Virus record (IMG/VR): IMGVR_UViG_3300017783_000209
Location: 1-24,043 of that record
Origin: a virus
DNA: 24,043 bases
Reading direction: 5' to 3' (one strand)
The position numbers were made by a program, and so were the translations under genes. This document shows, piece after piece, positions 5,867 through 12,271 of this stretch. Below the pieces are notes generated by a model. It was not told where the DNA came from. It did not search any database and worked only from the letters and a program-made list of their open reading frames with translations. How positions within the stretch are numbered: position 1 is the stretch's first letter; each line of letters opens with the position of its first letter.

Positions 5867-6388
5867 ATGGCAGTTCTTTGCGACTGGGAGATCCGTCTGA
5901 AGTGTGACAGCAGTCAAATGGTGTGGCCTTTTGCCCCGGAACTGTTGAACCCAGCCTCTCTTGACGTAAGGCTTGGTGATCACTTGATGATTGAGTCTGC
6001 CGAAAGCCCCGAATTAAGCCGTGTCGACATCGCAGACAAGACACAAGATGACCCATACCTTCTCCTGCCCGGCGAGTTTTGCTTGGCTGAGACACTTGAG
6101 CGATTTGATTTACCAGAAAACGTCAGCGCACAGTTTGTACTCAAGTCAAGCCGTGCAAGGGAAGGTCTCAATCATCTTCTTGCTGGATGGTGCGATCCAG
6201 GCTGGCACGGAAGCCGTTTAACGCTTGAATTGAAGAACGAACGAAAGCACCACCCACTTCCTCTGTATCCAGGTTTGAAAATTGGTCAGATGGTGTTTCA
6301 TGAGATGAGTTCAACCCCAGCTCAAAGCTACGCACTCGTTGGGCATTACAACGATCATCTAACAGTGATGCCGTCAGTCGCAGCGTAA
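5867..6388 (+). CDS. dcd: dCTP deaminase (DCD/dUTPase superfamily)
   Basis: All main motifs of the dCTP deaminase fold are present in order: NPASLDVRLGDHL (28-40), LLLPGEFCLAETLE (65-78), KSSRAREGL (93-101) and DPGWHGSRLTLEL (110-122). E121 is in the position of the catalytic Glu of E. coli Dcd. YPGLKIGQM (134-142) completes the set. At 173 aa it is slightly shorter than the bacterial enzyme (193). It would convert dCTP to dUTP. Some relatives also hydrolyse dUTP to dUMP, which cannot be judged here. The product pathway leads to ThyX, encoded at 7414-8139. The gene stands after a 141-base spacer and overlaps the next start (TAATG). A weak ribosome site (GAAATAA) precedes the ATG. Confidence 0.88.
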   Translation: MAVLCDWEIRLKCDSSQMVWPFAPELLNPASLDVRLGDHLMIESAESPELSRVDIADKTQDDPYLLLPGEFCLAETLERFDLPENVSAQFVLKSSRAREGLNHLLAGWCDPGWHGSRLTLELKNERKHHPLPLYPGLKIGQMVFHEMSSTPAQSYALVGHYNDHLTVMPSVAA

Positions 6389-6600
6389 TGAGCGATTGGT
6401 ATTGGCTTTACAGCTATGTCTCTGCGTTTTGGGCGACAGTCGTTGTTGGCTGCGCTCAGCCAGTTAATTGGAATAACTGCTGGCCACCTGACTGGCTATT
6501 ACATGGTGTGCATGATTACATACAGGTGAGGTCGACACGCCCTTATTCACAAGAGCGCAAAATCTTGCAATCCATGGAGCAATCTGATGAGCTGGAATGA
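6388..6600 (+). CDS. Small hypothetical protein with hydrophobic N-terminus (70 aa)
   Basis: The ATG overlaps the dcd stop by one base. The N-terminus is aromatic and hydrophobic (WYWLYSYVSAFWATVVVGCA). It may be a signal or membrane segment; CAQP at the end of it resembles a lipobox only loosely. Trp/Asn-rich residues and a polar C-terminus follow. No family recognised. The end overlaps the next gene by 14 bases, so the three genes from 5867 to 6802 form one translational unit. Confidence 0.55.
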   Translation: MSDWYWLYSYVSAFWATVVVGCAQPVNWNNCWPPDWLLHGVHDYIQVRSTRPYSQERKILQSMEQSDELE

Positions 6601-6802
6601 GTGGATGGTCGTCAACCAGTCGTTGGAAGATGAGCTTGCTCTTGAGCGTGCTGTAAGAGCAGTTCAAAAAATTCCAGACCTGGAAACTCTCCAAGGATTA
6701 GCTATCGCCTTGACGAGACAGGCTTGGCATCAGCAAAAACTGATCAAGCAAGCGGTTGGTCGTATCGCAGAGATGGATGCAGTTTATGCATCACTTGAAT
6801 AA
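6587..6802 (+). CDS. Conserved small helical cyanophage protein (71 aa)
   Basis: A short helical protein beginning MSWNEWMVVNQSLEDELALE and continuing with RAVRAVQ..., then LVRQ-like ALTRQAWHQQKLIKQAVGRI. I recall an equivalent pattern (LE..L.LER..RA.Q, then Q..HQQKLL.QA...IAELE) in cyanophage and marine cyanobacterial hypothetical proteins, where it has no function assigned. It closes the short plus-strand dcd operon. Its last bases overlap the end of the convergent minus-strand small gene. Confidence 0.65.
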   Translation: MSWNEWMVVNQSLEDELALERAVRAVQKIPDLETLQGLAIALTRQAWHQQKLIKQAVGRIAEMDAVYASLE

Positions 6803-6933
6803 ATCTTCTTGAGTTCAATCAGCAAGTTGATTACATACTCTTCTTCCGACTCCCGGAAGTAGCGAGTCATTCCGTTGTATTCAAGCCGCCAAAGCTTTAC
6901 GCCATCTTGATCGACAAGTTCAAGGCTTGTCAT
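6784..6933 (-). CDS. 49-aa hypothetical protein, last gene of the thyX operon
   Basis: ATG at 6933 to TAA at 6784. The product begins MTSLELVDQDGVKLWRLEYN and continues GMTRYFRESEEEYVINLLI before a Lys-rich end. It is a compact mixed-charge sequence with a plausible beta-beta-alpha layout. It starts 14 bases inside the end of the Cys-rich gene upstream, the same style of overlap seen throughout. If it is not real, 6803-6919 would be an unexplained gap. No family recognised. The 3' end overlaps the convergent plus-strand gene by 19 bases. Confidence 0.55.
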   Translation of the reverse strand: MTSLELVDQDGVKLWRLEYNGMTRYFRESEEEYVINLLIELKKIYSSDA

Positions 6934-7234
6934 TTGACCAAAAATAAGCGCAGTCCTTAGCGAAAGTGCCGCCAGTCATCCTGCCTTCAGGGCATCCAAC
7001 GCTGCAGTTGGCCTTGACGATTTCCCAGTGAATGCAGCTCATGCATCTAGGTTGGCTACTGCTCAAGCATTTTGCATCAGCATAAAGCTGCTCAGCTTCT
7101 AAAACCGCATCAGGCAGCTCGACTGCCGAGAGCTTGTAAATCATTCGCTCTTTCTTGATCTTTATCTTGACTTGCCACACGCCATCGTTCTGGCTCAAAA
7201 CCATGCGTCCGGCGTGGTAACGCAAAGAAGACAC
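6920..7234 (-). CDS. Small protein with a C-terminal Cys cluster, probably zinc-binding (104 aa)
   Basis: The N-terminal half is basic with short beta strands (VWQVKIKIKKERMIYKL) plus a helix. The C-terminal half carries the pattern C-M-S-C-I-H-W ... C-S-V-G-C-P-E-G-R-M-T-G-G-T-F-A-K-D-C-A-Y-F-W. I know this cluster (CxxCxHxxxxx..CxxGxPExxxxGGxFAxxCxxF) from cyanophage and cyanobacterial small proteins. It looks like a structural metal site or a redox cluster. A GTG at 7234 is used, four bases after the previous stop; the ATG at 7204, preceded by GGACGC, is a realistic alternative. Function unknown, possibly nucleic-acid binding. Confidence 0.7.
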   Translation of the reverse strand: MSSLRYHAGRMVLSQNDGVWQVKIKIKKERMIYKLSAVELPDAVLEAEQLYADAKCLSSSQPRCMSCIHWEIVKANCSVGCPEGRMTGGTFAKDCAYFWSNDKP

Positions 7235-7237
7235 GAT

Positions 7238-7417
7238 TTATCCGTACATTTGCTTAATTGTCTCGGCAAGCGCAAGTGCTGCCGATTGAGTCTCTTGAGT
7301 CGGCCCCCAATGCACAACTTTGCCATCAAAGAACCATGGCTTGAATATGCAAAGCTTGCCATAAGGACAAGGATGCGCGCCGGCACTCATTGGCAACACA
7401 CTTGAGCTATATGTCAT
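7238..7417 (-). CDS. 59-aa hypothetical protein following thyX
   Basis: The ATG at 7417 overlaps the thyX stop by four bases (ATGA). I prefer it to a longer frame from 7480, which only reads thyX out of frame. The product begins MTYSSSVLPM and includes AHPCPYGKLCIFKPWFFDGK, with two Cys six residues apart, then a helical, Ala-rich end (ETQSAALALAETIKQMYG). It may be a tiny metal-binding or structural protein. No family recognised. Confidence 0.6.
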   Translation of the reverse strand: MTYSSSVLPMSAGAHPCPYGKLCIFKPWFFDGKVVHWGPTQETQSAALALAETIKQMYG

Positions 7418-8139
7418 GGTGCAAGCCGTGCTTTGCCTAGCCGCTTTTGCACGTAATAGTCCATTACCTGCGGTGCCCAAGACTCAAGGCAAGGCAAAAT
7501 CAACTCGCATAATTCGACGATTTCTTTTTGAGCGTCAAGCTTGGACCTTAGGTCAAGGAAATGCAGCGCACTTCTTAGATTGAAGCTGACGACAAAATTC
7601 TGCCTGAAATTAAACGGAAGAAGATCTCTTGCATGTTCTTCAGCATGACCATCTTGCAATTTATAGGCATAGACTTTTGCAAGATGCTTTGCAATCTCAA
7701 TATCAGTCTCACGCATGGTTTGGCTGTAGGCATATTTCCTGCCACCTCTGCTTCTGTAGCTGCCAACCGGCCTAAAATAAAACAAGTCCTCAATGTCAAT
7801 TCCATTTTCAAAGAAATACTTATAAATACGCTGCCCGGTGTAGCGCATTGATTGAACGTCAAAGCTCACCCCAACGCGATGAGTTCTGGCTTGCTGCATA
7901 ACAGAGTGCGGAAAGCCTGTTACTGAAAAGCTAATTTGCGGATGCTCCAACGGACCGTAATGGCCTCTTTCGCCATTCAACAAATGCTTCACGACTAACG
8001 CACCAGCGTCAAGCTCAGGCGGGGCTTGCACGTCTGCAACTGAACCCTCGTAATAGTCTTGGTGCATTGCTAGCCATATCATTCGCTGTGGCTCAAAAGT
8101 TTGGCTCAGCACTTTGACGTAAAAACGAGAATCAATCAT
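7414..8139 (-). CDS. thyX: Flavin-dependent thymidylate synthase ThyX
   Basis: The ThyX signature appears at residues 85-100 as RTHRVGVSFDVQSMRY, a variant of the classic RHRx7S motif with an extra residue (RTHR...S...SMRY). I recall this form from cyanobacterial and cyanophage enzymes. FAD and substrate-binding segments elsewhere also match: LEHPQISFSVTGFP (64-77), and ARDLLPFNFRQNF plus LRSALHFLDLRS in the C-terminal half. At 241 aa it is of normal length. It methylates dUMP to dTMP using methylene-tetrahydrofolate, NADPH and FAD. The gene sits in a minus-strand operon with small unknown proteins and complements dcd nearby. The weak ribosome site four bases after the upstream stop suggests coupling. 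Confidence 0.95.
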   Translation of the reverse strand: MIDSRFYVKVLSQTFEPQRMIWLAMHQDYYEGSVADVQAPPELDAGALVVKHLLNGERGHYGPLEHPQISFSVTGFPHSVMQQARTHRVGVSFDVQSMRYTGQRIYKYFFENGIDIEDLFYFRPVGSYRSRGGRKYAYSQTMRETDIEIAKHLAKVYAYKLQDGHAEEHARDLLPFNFRQNFVVSFNLRSALHFLDLRSKLDAQKEIVELCELILPCLESWAPQVMDYYVQKRLGKARLAP

Positions 8140-8142
8140 TGC

Positions 8143-8562
8143 TCAAAGGTTGAATTCTTTTTTGGTTTGACTTTCCGCTAAGCGTCGCGCTTTCTCGTAT
8201 AAACGATCAGCCTCTAGCGGACCAATACGCTTAGTCACTTGCTGCCTGAAAAAAGACAGGTGATACTGAATAGTAAAGGGCAGATGCGGCGGAGCTTGAT
8301 AGTCCTCGACTCGCTCAAGAAAAACCCTTACGACTTCTTTCTTGACGCTTAGCTTATGCAGCCAATCATAATCTTCGCAGTCTTTTTCTTTGTTGAATTT
8401 ATCATTTAATCCATCGAGGGCTCTTTCAAGCTCAGTCTTGAGTGACTTTGCCTCGCTAGGCGATAGGCTGTTTATTTCATCAGCGTATAGCCGCCTATTT
8501 AAATATCTACTTTCAAAGAAAGAGTTGTCAAAAAACTCTTGAGTGTACTTGGTTTCAGACAT
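8143..8562 (-). CDS. Helical hypothetical protein (139 aa) upstream of thyX
   Basis: A strongly charged, mostly helical protein with no Cys-pair or membrane segment. Its helices include SPSEAKSLKTELERALDGLN and TIQYHLSFFRQQVTKRIGPL, and it ends in a basic-helical tail (RLYEKARRLAESQTKKEFNL). One internal region (DCEDYDWLHKLSVKKEVVRVF) is acidic then basic. I do not recognise a family. Position directly ahead of thyX with a three-base gap suggests the same transcript. Protein-protein interaction or host-takeover roles are conceivable but unsupported. Confidence 0.7.
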   Translation of the reverse strand: MSETKYTQEFFDNSFFESRYLNRRLYADEINSLSPSEAKSLKTELERALDGLNDKFNKEKDCEDYDWLHKLSVKKEVVRVFLERVEDYQAPPHLPFTIQYHLSFFRQQVTKRIGPLEADRLYEKARRLAESQTKKEFNL

Positions 8563-8586
8563 AAGATAATACTGTAAGAGGTAATT

Positions 8587-8829
8587 TTAAGGCAAGGTTA
8601 CCTTAATCGCACAAAGGCTTGGTTGTATGTGTGCCAGTGGGTTGGCTTTTCTTATCATCCATGCACCAAGTCGACCAACAGGTTGCAGCAGATTACTGGG
8701 CTCTGCTGGGGGGATTGGCTTGATGTATTGGATTGTCCAGCTTGGAGGCTGAATCAGCATGATTGGGCGTCTAGTGCCCCACCGCAACAGGGTTAGTCCA
8801 ACACGCTCAGCTGTTTTCGATAATTGCAT
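8587..8829 (-). CDS. Possible small basic protein (80 aa)
   Basis: An ATG at 8829, 23 bases inside the end of the upstream gene, opens an 80-residue basic frame. It contains RWGTRRPIMLIQPPSWTIQ and PIPPAEPSNLLQPVGRLGAW. It is the only sizeable frame filling 8583-8806 in an otherwise gene-packed minus-strand operon, which is the main argument for it. Composition (Pro, Ile, Leu, Arg) is acceptable but not diagnostic, and no family is recognised. Confidence 0.45.
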   Translation of the reverse strand: MQLSKTAERVGLTLLRWGTRRPIMLIQPPSWTIQYIKPIPPAEPSNLLQPVGRLGAWMIRKANPLAHIQPSLCAIKVTLP

Positions 8830-8998
8830 TGATAAGTACCTGCTGTCCGTTTGCTAATTCAATCGCATCTGACAAGTCATTCAGCAGCCCCAGCAATGAT
8901 TCTGCGGGAACTGGAACATATGCATCCTCCGGCAAGGACTCAAGGTCCCGCCGGGTCTGCTCAAAGATCAGCTGCCAAGGTGAGCTTGGGATTTCCAT
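8807..8998 (-). CDS. Small acidic hypothetical protein (63 aa)
   Basis: The ATG at 8998 lies one base after the stop of the SSB candidate, so I use it instead of the longer in-frame start at 9070 that would read through that gene. The product begins MEIPSSPWQLIFEQTRRDLE and continues SLPEDAYVPVPAESLLGLLNDLSDAIELANG. It is an acidic amphipathic helical protein. No family recognised. Its place immediately after the recombination genes suggests it is co-expressed with them. Confidence 0.6.
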   Translation of the reverse strand: MEIPSSPWQLIFEQTRRDLESLPEDAYVPVPAESLLGLLNDLSDAIELANGQQVLINAIIENS

Positions 8999-8999
8999 T

Positions 9000-9434
9000 T
9001 CAGAAGAAGTCGTCCTGCTTTGGCTCAACCACTTGTCCGGCCGTGCCTTCCGCCAACGTAGCTGCAGCACTGTCGACTGACGTTGACTGCTCTTTTTCTT
9101 CTGCTGCGCTCTTGGCCTCCTTAGCAGCCATCATCACCTTGTAATTCGGTTCATAGCTGAGAGCGAGGTACTTTTTGCCGGTTTTTGATTCCTGCTGATA
9201 CCCCGAAATCTTTACCGGCACAACAACTTCGTTTAGGTAATCGTCTGTTTGCAGGCTGTCACTCCTAAGCGCATAATGCAAATACTCAACTAACATCGGA
9301 AGTTGAGATTTAGGGATAGAGAGAGTCCCTGTCATGTGCGGGTAGTTTTTATTTGGGTCGTACTTCTCTTTGTACAGCCTTTGGTGATCTTCAGCGGTGT
9401 TCTTGAAGATGTTGGACTTAAACTTGAATTCCAT
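9000..9434 (-). CDS. Putative single-stranded DNA-binding protein with acidic C-terminal tip (144 aa)
   Basis: I use the ATG at 9434 (MEFKFKSNIFKNTAEDHQRL), since the longer frame overlaps the helix-turn-helix gene. Residues 1-105 alternate beta strands and charged loops (HMTGTLSIPKSQLPMLVEYL, EVVVPVKISGYQQESKTGKK, YLALSYEPNYKVMM), consistent with an OB-like fold. A low-complexity, Ala/Ser/Glu-rich linker follows. The last five residues are QDDFF, an acidic plus aromatic tip like those of bacterial SSB and T7 gp2.5. The gene lies two cistrons after a RecT-like annealing protein, where phages often place SSB. The assignment rests on tail, layout and context, not a clear family match. Confidence 0.5.
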   Translation of the reverse strand: MEFKFKSNIFKNTAEDHQRLYKEKYDPNKNYPHMTGTLSIPKSQLPMLVEYLHYALRSDSLQTDDYLNEVVVPVKISGYQQESKTGKKYLALSYEPNYKVMMAAKEAKSAAEEKEQSTSVDSAAATLAEGTAGQVVEPKQDDFF

Positions 9435-9438
9435 TGAA

Positions 9439-9624
9439 TTACTCGTGAGAAACGATGTTGTTCTCTTCATAAGCTTCGATATCTTGAAGCCTATAAAGAA
9501 TTTTTGCACCTATCTTTAGGTACTTAGGTCCAGTTCTTGCGATGCGCCAGTTTTGCAGGGTTTTTGCCTTGCACTGCCAGCGTTCCGCAAGATCTTGCTC
9601 AGTCAAAAAAGTCGTCGATGTCAT
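9439..9624 (-). CDS. Helix-turn-helix DNA-binding protein (61 aa, excisionase/MerR-like)
   Basis: The sequence FLTEQDLAERWQCKAKTLQN followed by WRIARTGPKYLKIGAKILYR and LQDIEAYEE is a standard HTH_17/excisionase-type fold. In it, helix LTEQDLAERW, recognition helix AKTLQNWR, a wing (GPKYLKIG-KILYR) and a final DIEAYEE helix follow in order. I take the ATG at 9624, 26 bases inside the end of the recT-like gene, instead of an upstream start at 9735 that reads through it. No integrase is in the window. A regulator of the recombination operon is as likely as a true excisionase. Confidence 0.78.
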   Translation of the reverse strand: MTSTTFLTEQDLAERWQCKAKTLQNWRIARTGPKYLKIGAKILYRLQDIEAYEENNIVSHE

Positions 9625-10270
9625 CAGTTTTGACCTCAAGGACTTGCTCTGGCTCAGTTTTAGGGGCCATTGCGTTGTTGATCTGATCGAGCTTGGATTC
9701 CGGTGGCTCAGGAGCAACCGAGACCTCGGCTTCAATCACTTCATTCTCCTCAACGCTCTGGATGCCCAAAATTAAATCGGAGATATGGAAGCGACCAAAG
9801 GCACTTGCTGCTCGATAGCGCAGCATTACTTCCGGCATGGTTTGCCACTTGGGGTTTTTGATCCACCCTTCCTTCTTCGCCATGTCCATGGTGATCCGAG
9901 GCCCGGAGACTTGCTCGCCACTGGTTTTAAGCACAGCGAAGCACTGGCAAGAGTCAGCAGTCTCGTCGTAGGTGAAGCCTTCAAACCGACCAGACCCTTG
10001 AATCAAGCCGATGATGAACTGGCTGCTCCAGCTAGGTCGGCCATGGATCACGTTGAGGTTTTGCATCACCTGAAAAGGCGACATTCCCATCCGGTTGGCA
10101 ATTTCAATCGCCACGATGCAATTCGGTAGCCCCGCTTGACCTCGATAAGCCTGAGGCACTAAAGCACTGTCAGCGAGCGACGCAGCAATACGCTGCGCCG
10201 ACTCAAACGACTGAATGCTCGAATACACCGACTTGTTTGATGTAGTTGTTAGAGCAGACGAGTCGGTCAT
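9599..10270 (-). CDS. RecT-like single-strand annealing protein (223 aa)
   Basis: The core ALVPQAYRGQAGLPNCIVAI, EIANRMGMSPFQVMQNLNVI, HGRPSWSSQFIIGLI and KWQTMPEVMLRYRAASAFGR-FHISDLILGI matches phage RecT-family recombinases, especially the R-A-A-S-x-F and D-L-I-L-G-I segments. These proteins anneal complementary single strands and work with a 5'-3' exonuclease; the RecE-like nuclease is encoded three genes upstream. The ATG at 10270 has a very good ribosome site (GGAGG, 9 bases away) and overlaps the previous stop (TGATG). The C-terminus ends in DDIDDFFD, an acidic-aromatic tip resembling that of SSB. Confidence 0.8.
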   Translation of the reverse strand: MTDSSALTTTSNKSVYSSIQSFESAQRIAASLADSALVPQAYRGQAGLPNCIVAIEIANRMGMSPFQVMQNLNVIHGRPSWSSQFIIGLIQGSGRFEGFTYDETADSCQCFAVLKTSGEQVSGPRITMDMAKKEGWIKNPKWQTMPEVMLRYRAASAFGRFHISDLILGIQSVEENEVIEAEVSVAPEPPESKLDQINNAMAPKTEPEQVLEVKTDDIDDFFD

Positions 10271-10542
10271 CAGACAGTTCCTCCAATGGAGCACTCAGGT
10301 GCTGGCTCTTGAATCGTGCCAAGCGCTTGCTCCATCCTTACGCGAAGGTCACTGAGATTTTGATTCTCAGGCTCACGCTCATTAGCAGCGATCTGCACCG
10401 CGTTCTTCAGAAGCCATGTGGCAAAGCCGTGGTCAGTCTCAAAGCCAGCATTAACGCGAAGCTCTTTGATCTTGTCGCCATACCAAGGGTTGAGAGTGAC
10501 CTCAACCTTTGTCTTGTTCTTGGATCCAGGTAAACGTGCCAT
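10270..10542 (-). CDS. Hypothetical protein (90 aa), possible DNA-binding
   Basis: The protein opens MARLPGSKNKTKVEVTLNPW, a basic start followed by a beta-like VEVTLN segment. It then has helices (DKIKELRVNAG, DHGFATWLLKNAVQIAANER) and an acidic C-terminal helix. A short strand followed by two helices is the general shape of ribbon-helix-helix proteins, but no clear RHH signature is visible, so this is only a suggestion. The stop overlaps the recT-like start. A strong GGAGG inside its 3' end serves the downstream gene. Confidence 0.6.
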   Translation of the reverse strand: MARLPGSKNKTKVEVTLNPWYGDKIKELRVNAGFETDHGFATWLLKNAVQIAANEREPENQNLSDLRVRMEQALGTIQEPAPECSIGGTV

Positions 10543-10656
10543 TTGAAAAAAGGTAAATGGTGTAGTTGATCCTGGGCCTTACACCTCTGGCGGGAGGATG
10601 CCCAGTTTGATGCGGGGTTTGCAGGCTCTGGCACGGTTAAACGGCTCGCGCTCCTG

Positions 10657-10806
10657 TTATCCCCGCTTTTTCTTGAAGATCTTGTAGAAAGCAAGCTCAA
10701 GAGCAGTCAGCTTTGGCTTGCGTTTTCGCAAAGAGTTCTTTGCGTGTTCTTTAGCTGCTGCAATCACCTCTTCTGGGCGGTTGCGAGGATCACTTGGCCA
10801 GGGCAT
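10657..10806 (-). CDS. 49-aa basic protein
   Basis: ATG at 10806 overlapping the upstream TAA by one base (TAATG), stop at 10657. The product begins MPWPSDPRNRPEEVIAAAKE and continues with a very basic helix (HAKNSLRKRKPKLTALELAF, KIFKKKRG end). The high Lys/Arg content suggests nucleic-acid binding. A 97-aa frame at 10407-10700 covers part of this stretch but shows no such coupling. Confidence 0.55.
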   Translation of the reverse strand: MPWPSDPRNRPEEVIAAAKEHAKNSLRKRKPKLTALELAFYKIFKKKRG

Positions 10807-11372
10807 TAGGAAAGAGCTGCATACATTGATTTCTTGAAAGGAACCCTTCGGGGCTTGTGGGCCTTAGGCTTCCTCTCTTCGGCCTTTGCCTCGCGATATC
10901 GCTTCTTCAAAAGGGCAAGCATTGCCTCTAAAATTTTGCGCCACTCAGCGGCAGACATTGCGGGCGTAAAAATATAATCTTCATGTCCATTACGGGTTAC
11001 GTCATAAGAGAAGCCTTTGTACTTGCCTTTATGAAGTGATCTGTCAAGTATAATGAAATCTGACGTTTTGCCGTCTCGGTTATAACGCATACGTTTTGCC
11101 GTCTTGTTTTTATGATAATCAAGATATCTTTTTATGTTAAATATTTGCAACTCAATCGCTCTTGAGCCCTCAAGCAAAATGGTTCGCTCCTCTACTGAGC
11201 GACGGAGCACTTTAGGGAACTCTGCTTCAGCCTCACCCACGGGCTCAAGTAAGTAAAAACCCATGTGAGCCTGACCATATTCGCAGTCTTTGTAAAAGAC
11301 TTGCTCGTACAGATAAGGATGGTCCTTCTTGAGTTCGATCAAGCAAGCCTTTGTATTGACCGTGCGTTCCAT
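10806..11372 (-). CDS. Hypothetical protein (188 aa)
   Basis: A mixed alpha/beta protein with a basic C-terminal third (RYREAKAEERKPKAHKPRRV). The middle contains HMGFYLLEPVGEAEAEFPKV, IELQIFNIKRYLDYHKNKTA and SDFIILDRSLHKGKYKGFSY. I do not recognise a family or catalytic motif. It directly follows the RecE-like nuclease on the same strand (its ATG sits at the nuclease stop). Helical basic ends and this position suggest a DNA-associated accessory of the recombination module, but that is inference. Confidence 0.7.
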   Translation of the reverse strand: MERTVNTKACLIELKKDHPYLYEQVFYKDCEYGQAHMGFYLLEPVGEAEAEFPKVLRRSVEERTILLEGSRAIELQIFNIKRYLDYHKNKTAKRMRYNRDGKTSDFIILDRSLHKGKYKGFSYDVTRNGHEDYIFTPAMSAAEWRKILEAMLALLKKRYREAKAEERKPKAHKPRRVPFKKSMYAALS

Positions 11373-12202
11373 TAGTACAGCTCAATAGGTTGGTGATCAG
11401 CACCAGGAGTGCCATCTTCTTTAGGCAGCATCCACTTCGGCAAAGAAATCATCTCTGCCTGAGCGTTGTAGCCCGGATAGATGCCAGATCGAGTCCATTC
11501 ATGGATGTTGAATAGATCCTCATAGGCATGCTTGCGGCCAAGATCAATCATTGCCTGATCAGCTACATACACCCCAGTGTTGAATGGCCGTGTCTTTTCG
11601 ACAGCGATAAAGATAAAAGCATCAGGCCTCTTGTCTGTTGCCATCTCAATGACATCTAAATACCAAGCAGCTTGAACGAAATAGCGAAAATTAACTACGC
11701 TTTTCTGAAAGCCTTTTGGCGATGCATCCTGAGTGGTCTTGAGGTCAATCACTAAGCTTCCGTCGTCAAGAATAAAGTCAGGTCTGCATTTCAATTTTGT
11801 TCCAGTATCAGAGTCAGTCGCAAAATAACTTTGCTCTGACTTGCCTTTCCAGTCACCATTCAGCAGCCCACGCGCAAAACCGTGCTGTGTCATCGACTCG
11901 ATCATGCTGTCGAGTGCATATGAATCAGAGTTGTTGAGCAATATTTTGTCGGCATGCTCAGCAACGAAAGCCTTGCCTTCCTTGGTCGTTTTCTTCAGTC
12001 CTTCTGGCATTCGGACTGCGACTTGATCAAAGTCCTCACCCGGCAAAGCTGCTGCGTGGAGCGCTGTTCCAAGGTCGAAAGCCGCCGTTGAAGACTGGGG
12101 AGGACCGAATTTTTTATCAAAAAAATGACGACCGCTACGACGAGCCGCGTCCAAATCGCTTTTAGATATTGCCTCATGACCGTGATACTCCTCATTTGTC
12201 AT
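11372..12202 (-). CDS. RecE/DUF3799-like PD-(D/E)XK exonuclease
   Basis: The N-terminus, MTNEEYHGHEAISKSDLDAARRS, has the YH...ISKSDLD entry typical of RecE/exonuclease VIII-type phage nucleases. It is followed by AFDLGTALHAAALPGEDF. The PD-(D/E)XK core is KCRPDFILDDGSLVIDLKTT. RPD supplies the first acidic residue; DLK is the second acid and the Lys. FRYFVQAAWYLDVI is the conserved helix behind it. The predicted activity is 5'-3' digestion of double-stranded ends, giving tails for the RecT-like partner. I use the ATG at 12202; a GTG at 12223 would add seven residues. It is the first gene of a long minus-strand operon and is divergent from the helicase. Confidence 0.85.
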   Translation of the reverse strand: MTNEEYHGHEAISKSDLDAARRSGRHFFDKKFGPPQSSTAAFDLGTALHAAALPGEDFDQVAVRMPEGLKKTTKEGKAFVAEHADKILLNNSDSYALDSMIESMTQHGFARGLLNGDWKGKSEQSYFATDSDTGTKLKCRPDFILDDGSLVIDLKTTQDASPKGFQKSVVNFRYFVQAAWYLDVIEMATDKRPDAFIFIAVEKTRPFNTGVYVADQAMIDLGRKHAYEDLFNIHEWTRSGIYPGYNAQAEMISLPKWMLPKEDGTPGADHQPIELY

Positions 12203-12271
12203 TGAGGGACAGTGTGCATCCACTGGGGGTGTTGCGCGTTGCCCTCACAACATATATGGTAAATCCACCCA
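12203..12271. promoter_or_regulatory. Short divergent control region between nuclease and helicase
   Basis: Only 69 bases separate the divergent genes, so promoters for both should lie here or overlap gene ends. On the plus strand TTGCGC (about 12228-12233), a 17-base gap and TATGGT could form a weak sigma70-type promoter (3/6 and 4/6 matches). An AT-rich ACATATATGGTAAAT patch lies near 12250-12262. The match is poor and I give it little weight. Confidence 0.3.

Noticed and set aside
8566-8595. TATTAT and TTGCCT with an 18-base gap (minus strand) before the 139-aa gene
   Set aside because: The -10 element would end only three bases before the ATG, so transcription would start inside the gene.
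10407-10700. 97-aa minus-strand frame with basic composition
   Set aside because: It overlaps both the 90-aa and the 49-aa genes out of frame, and neither end is coupled to a neighbour.
12256-12258. ATG upstream of the helicase as its start
   Set aside because: It is not in the helicase frame and stops after 16 codons, so a TTG start is needed.
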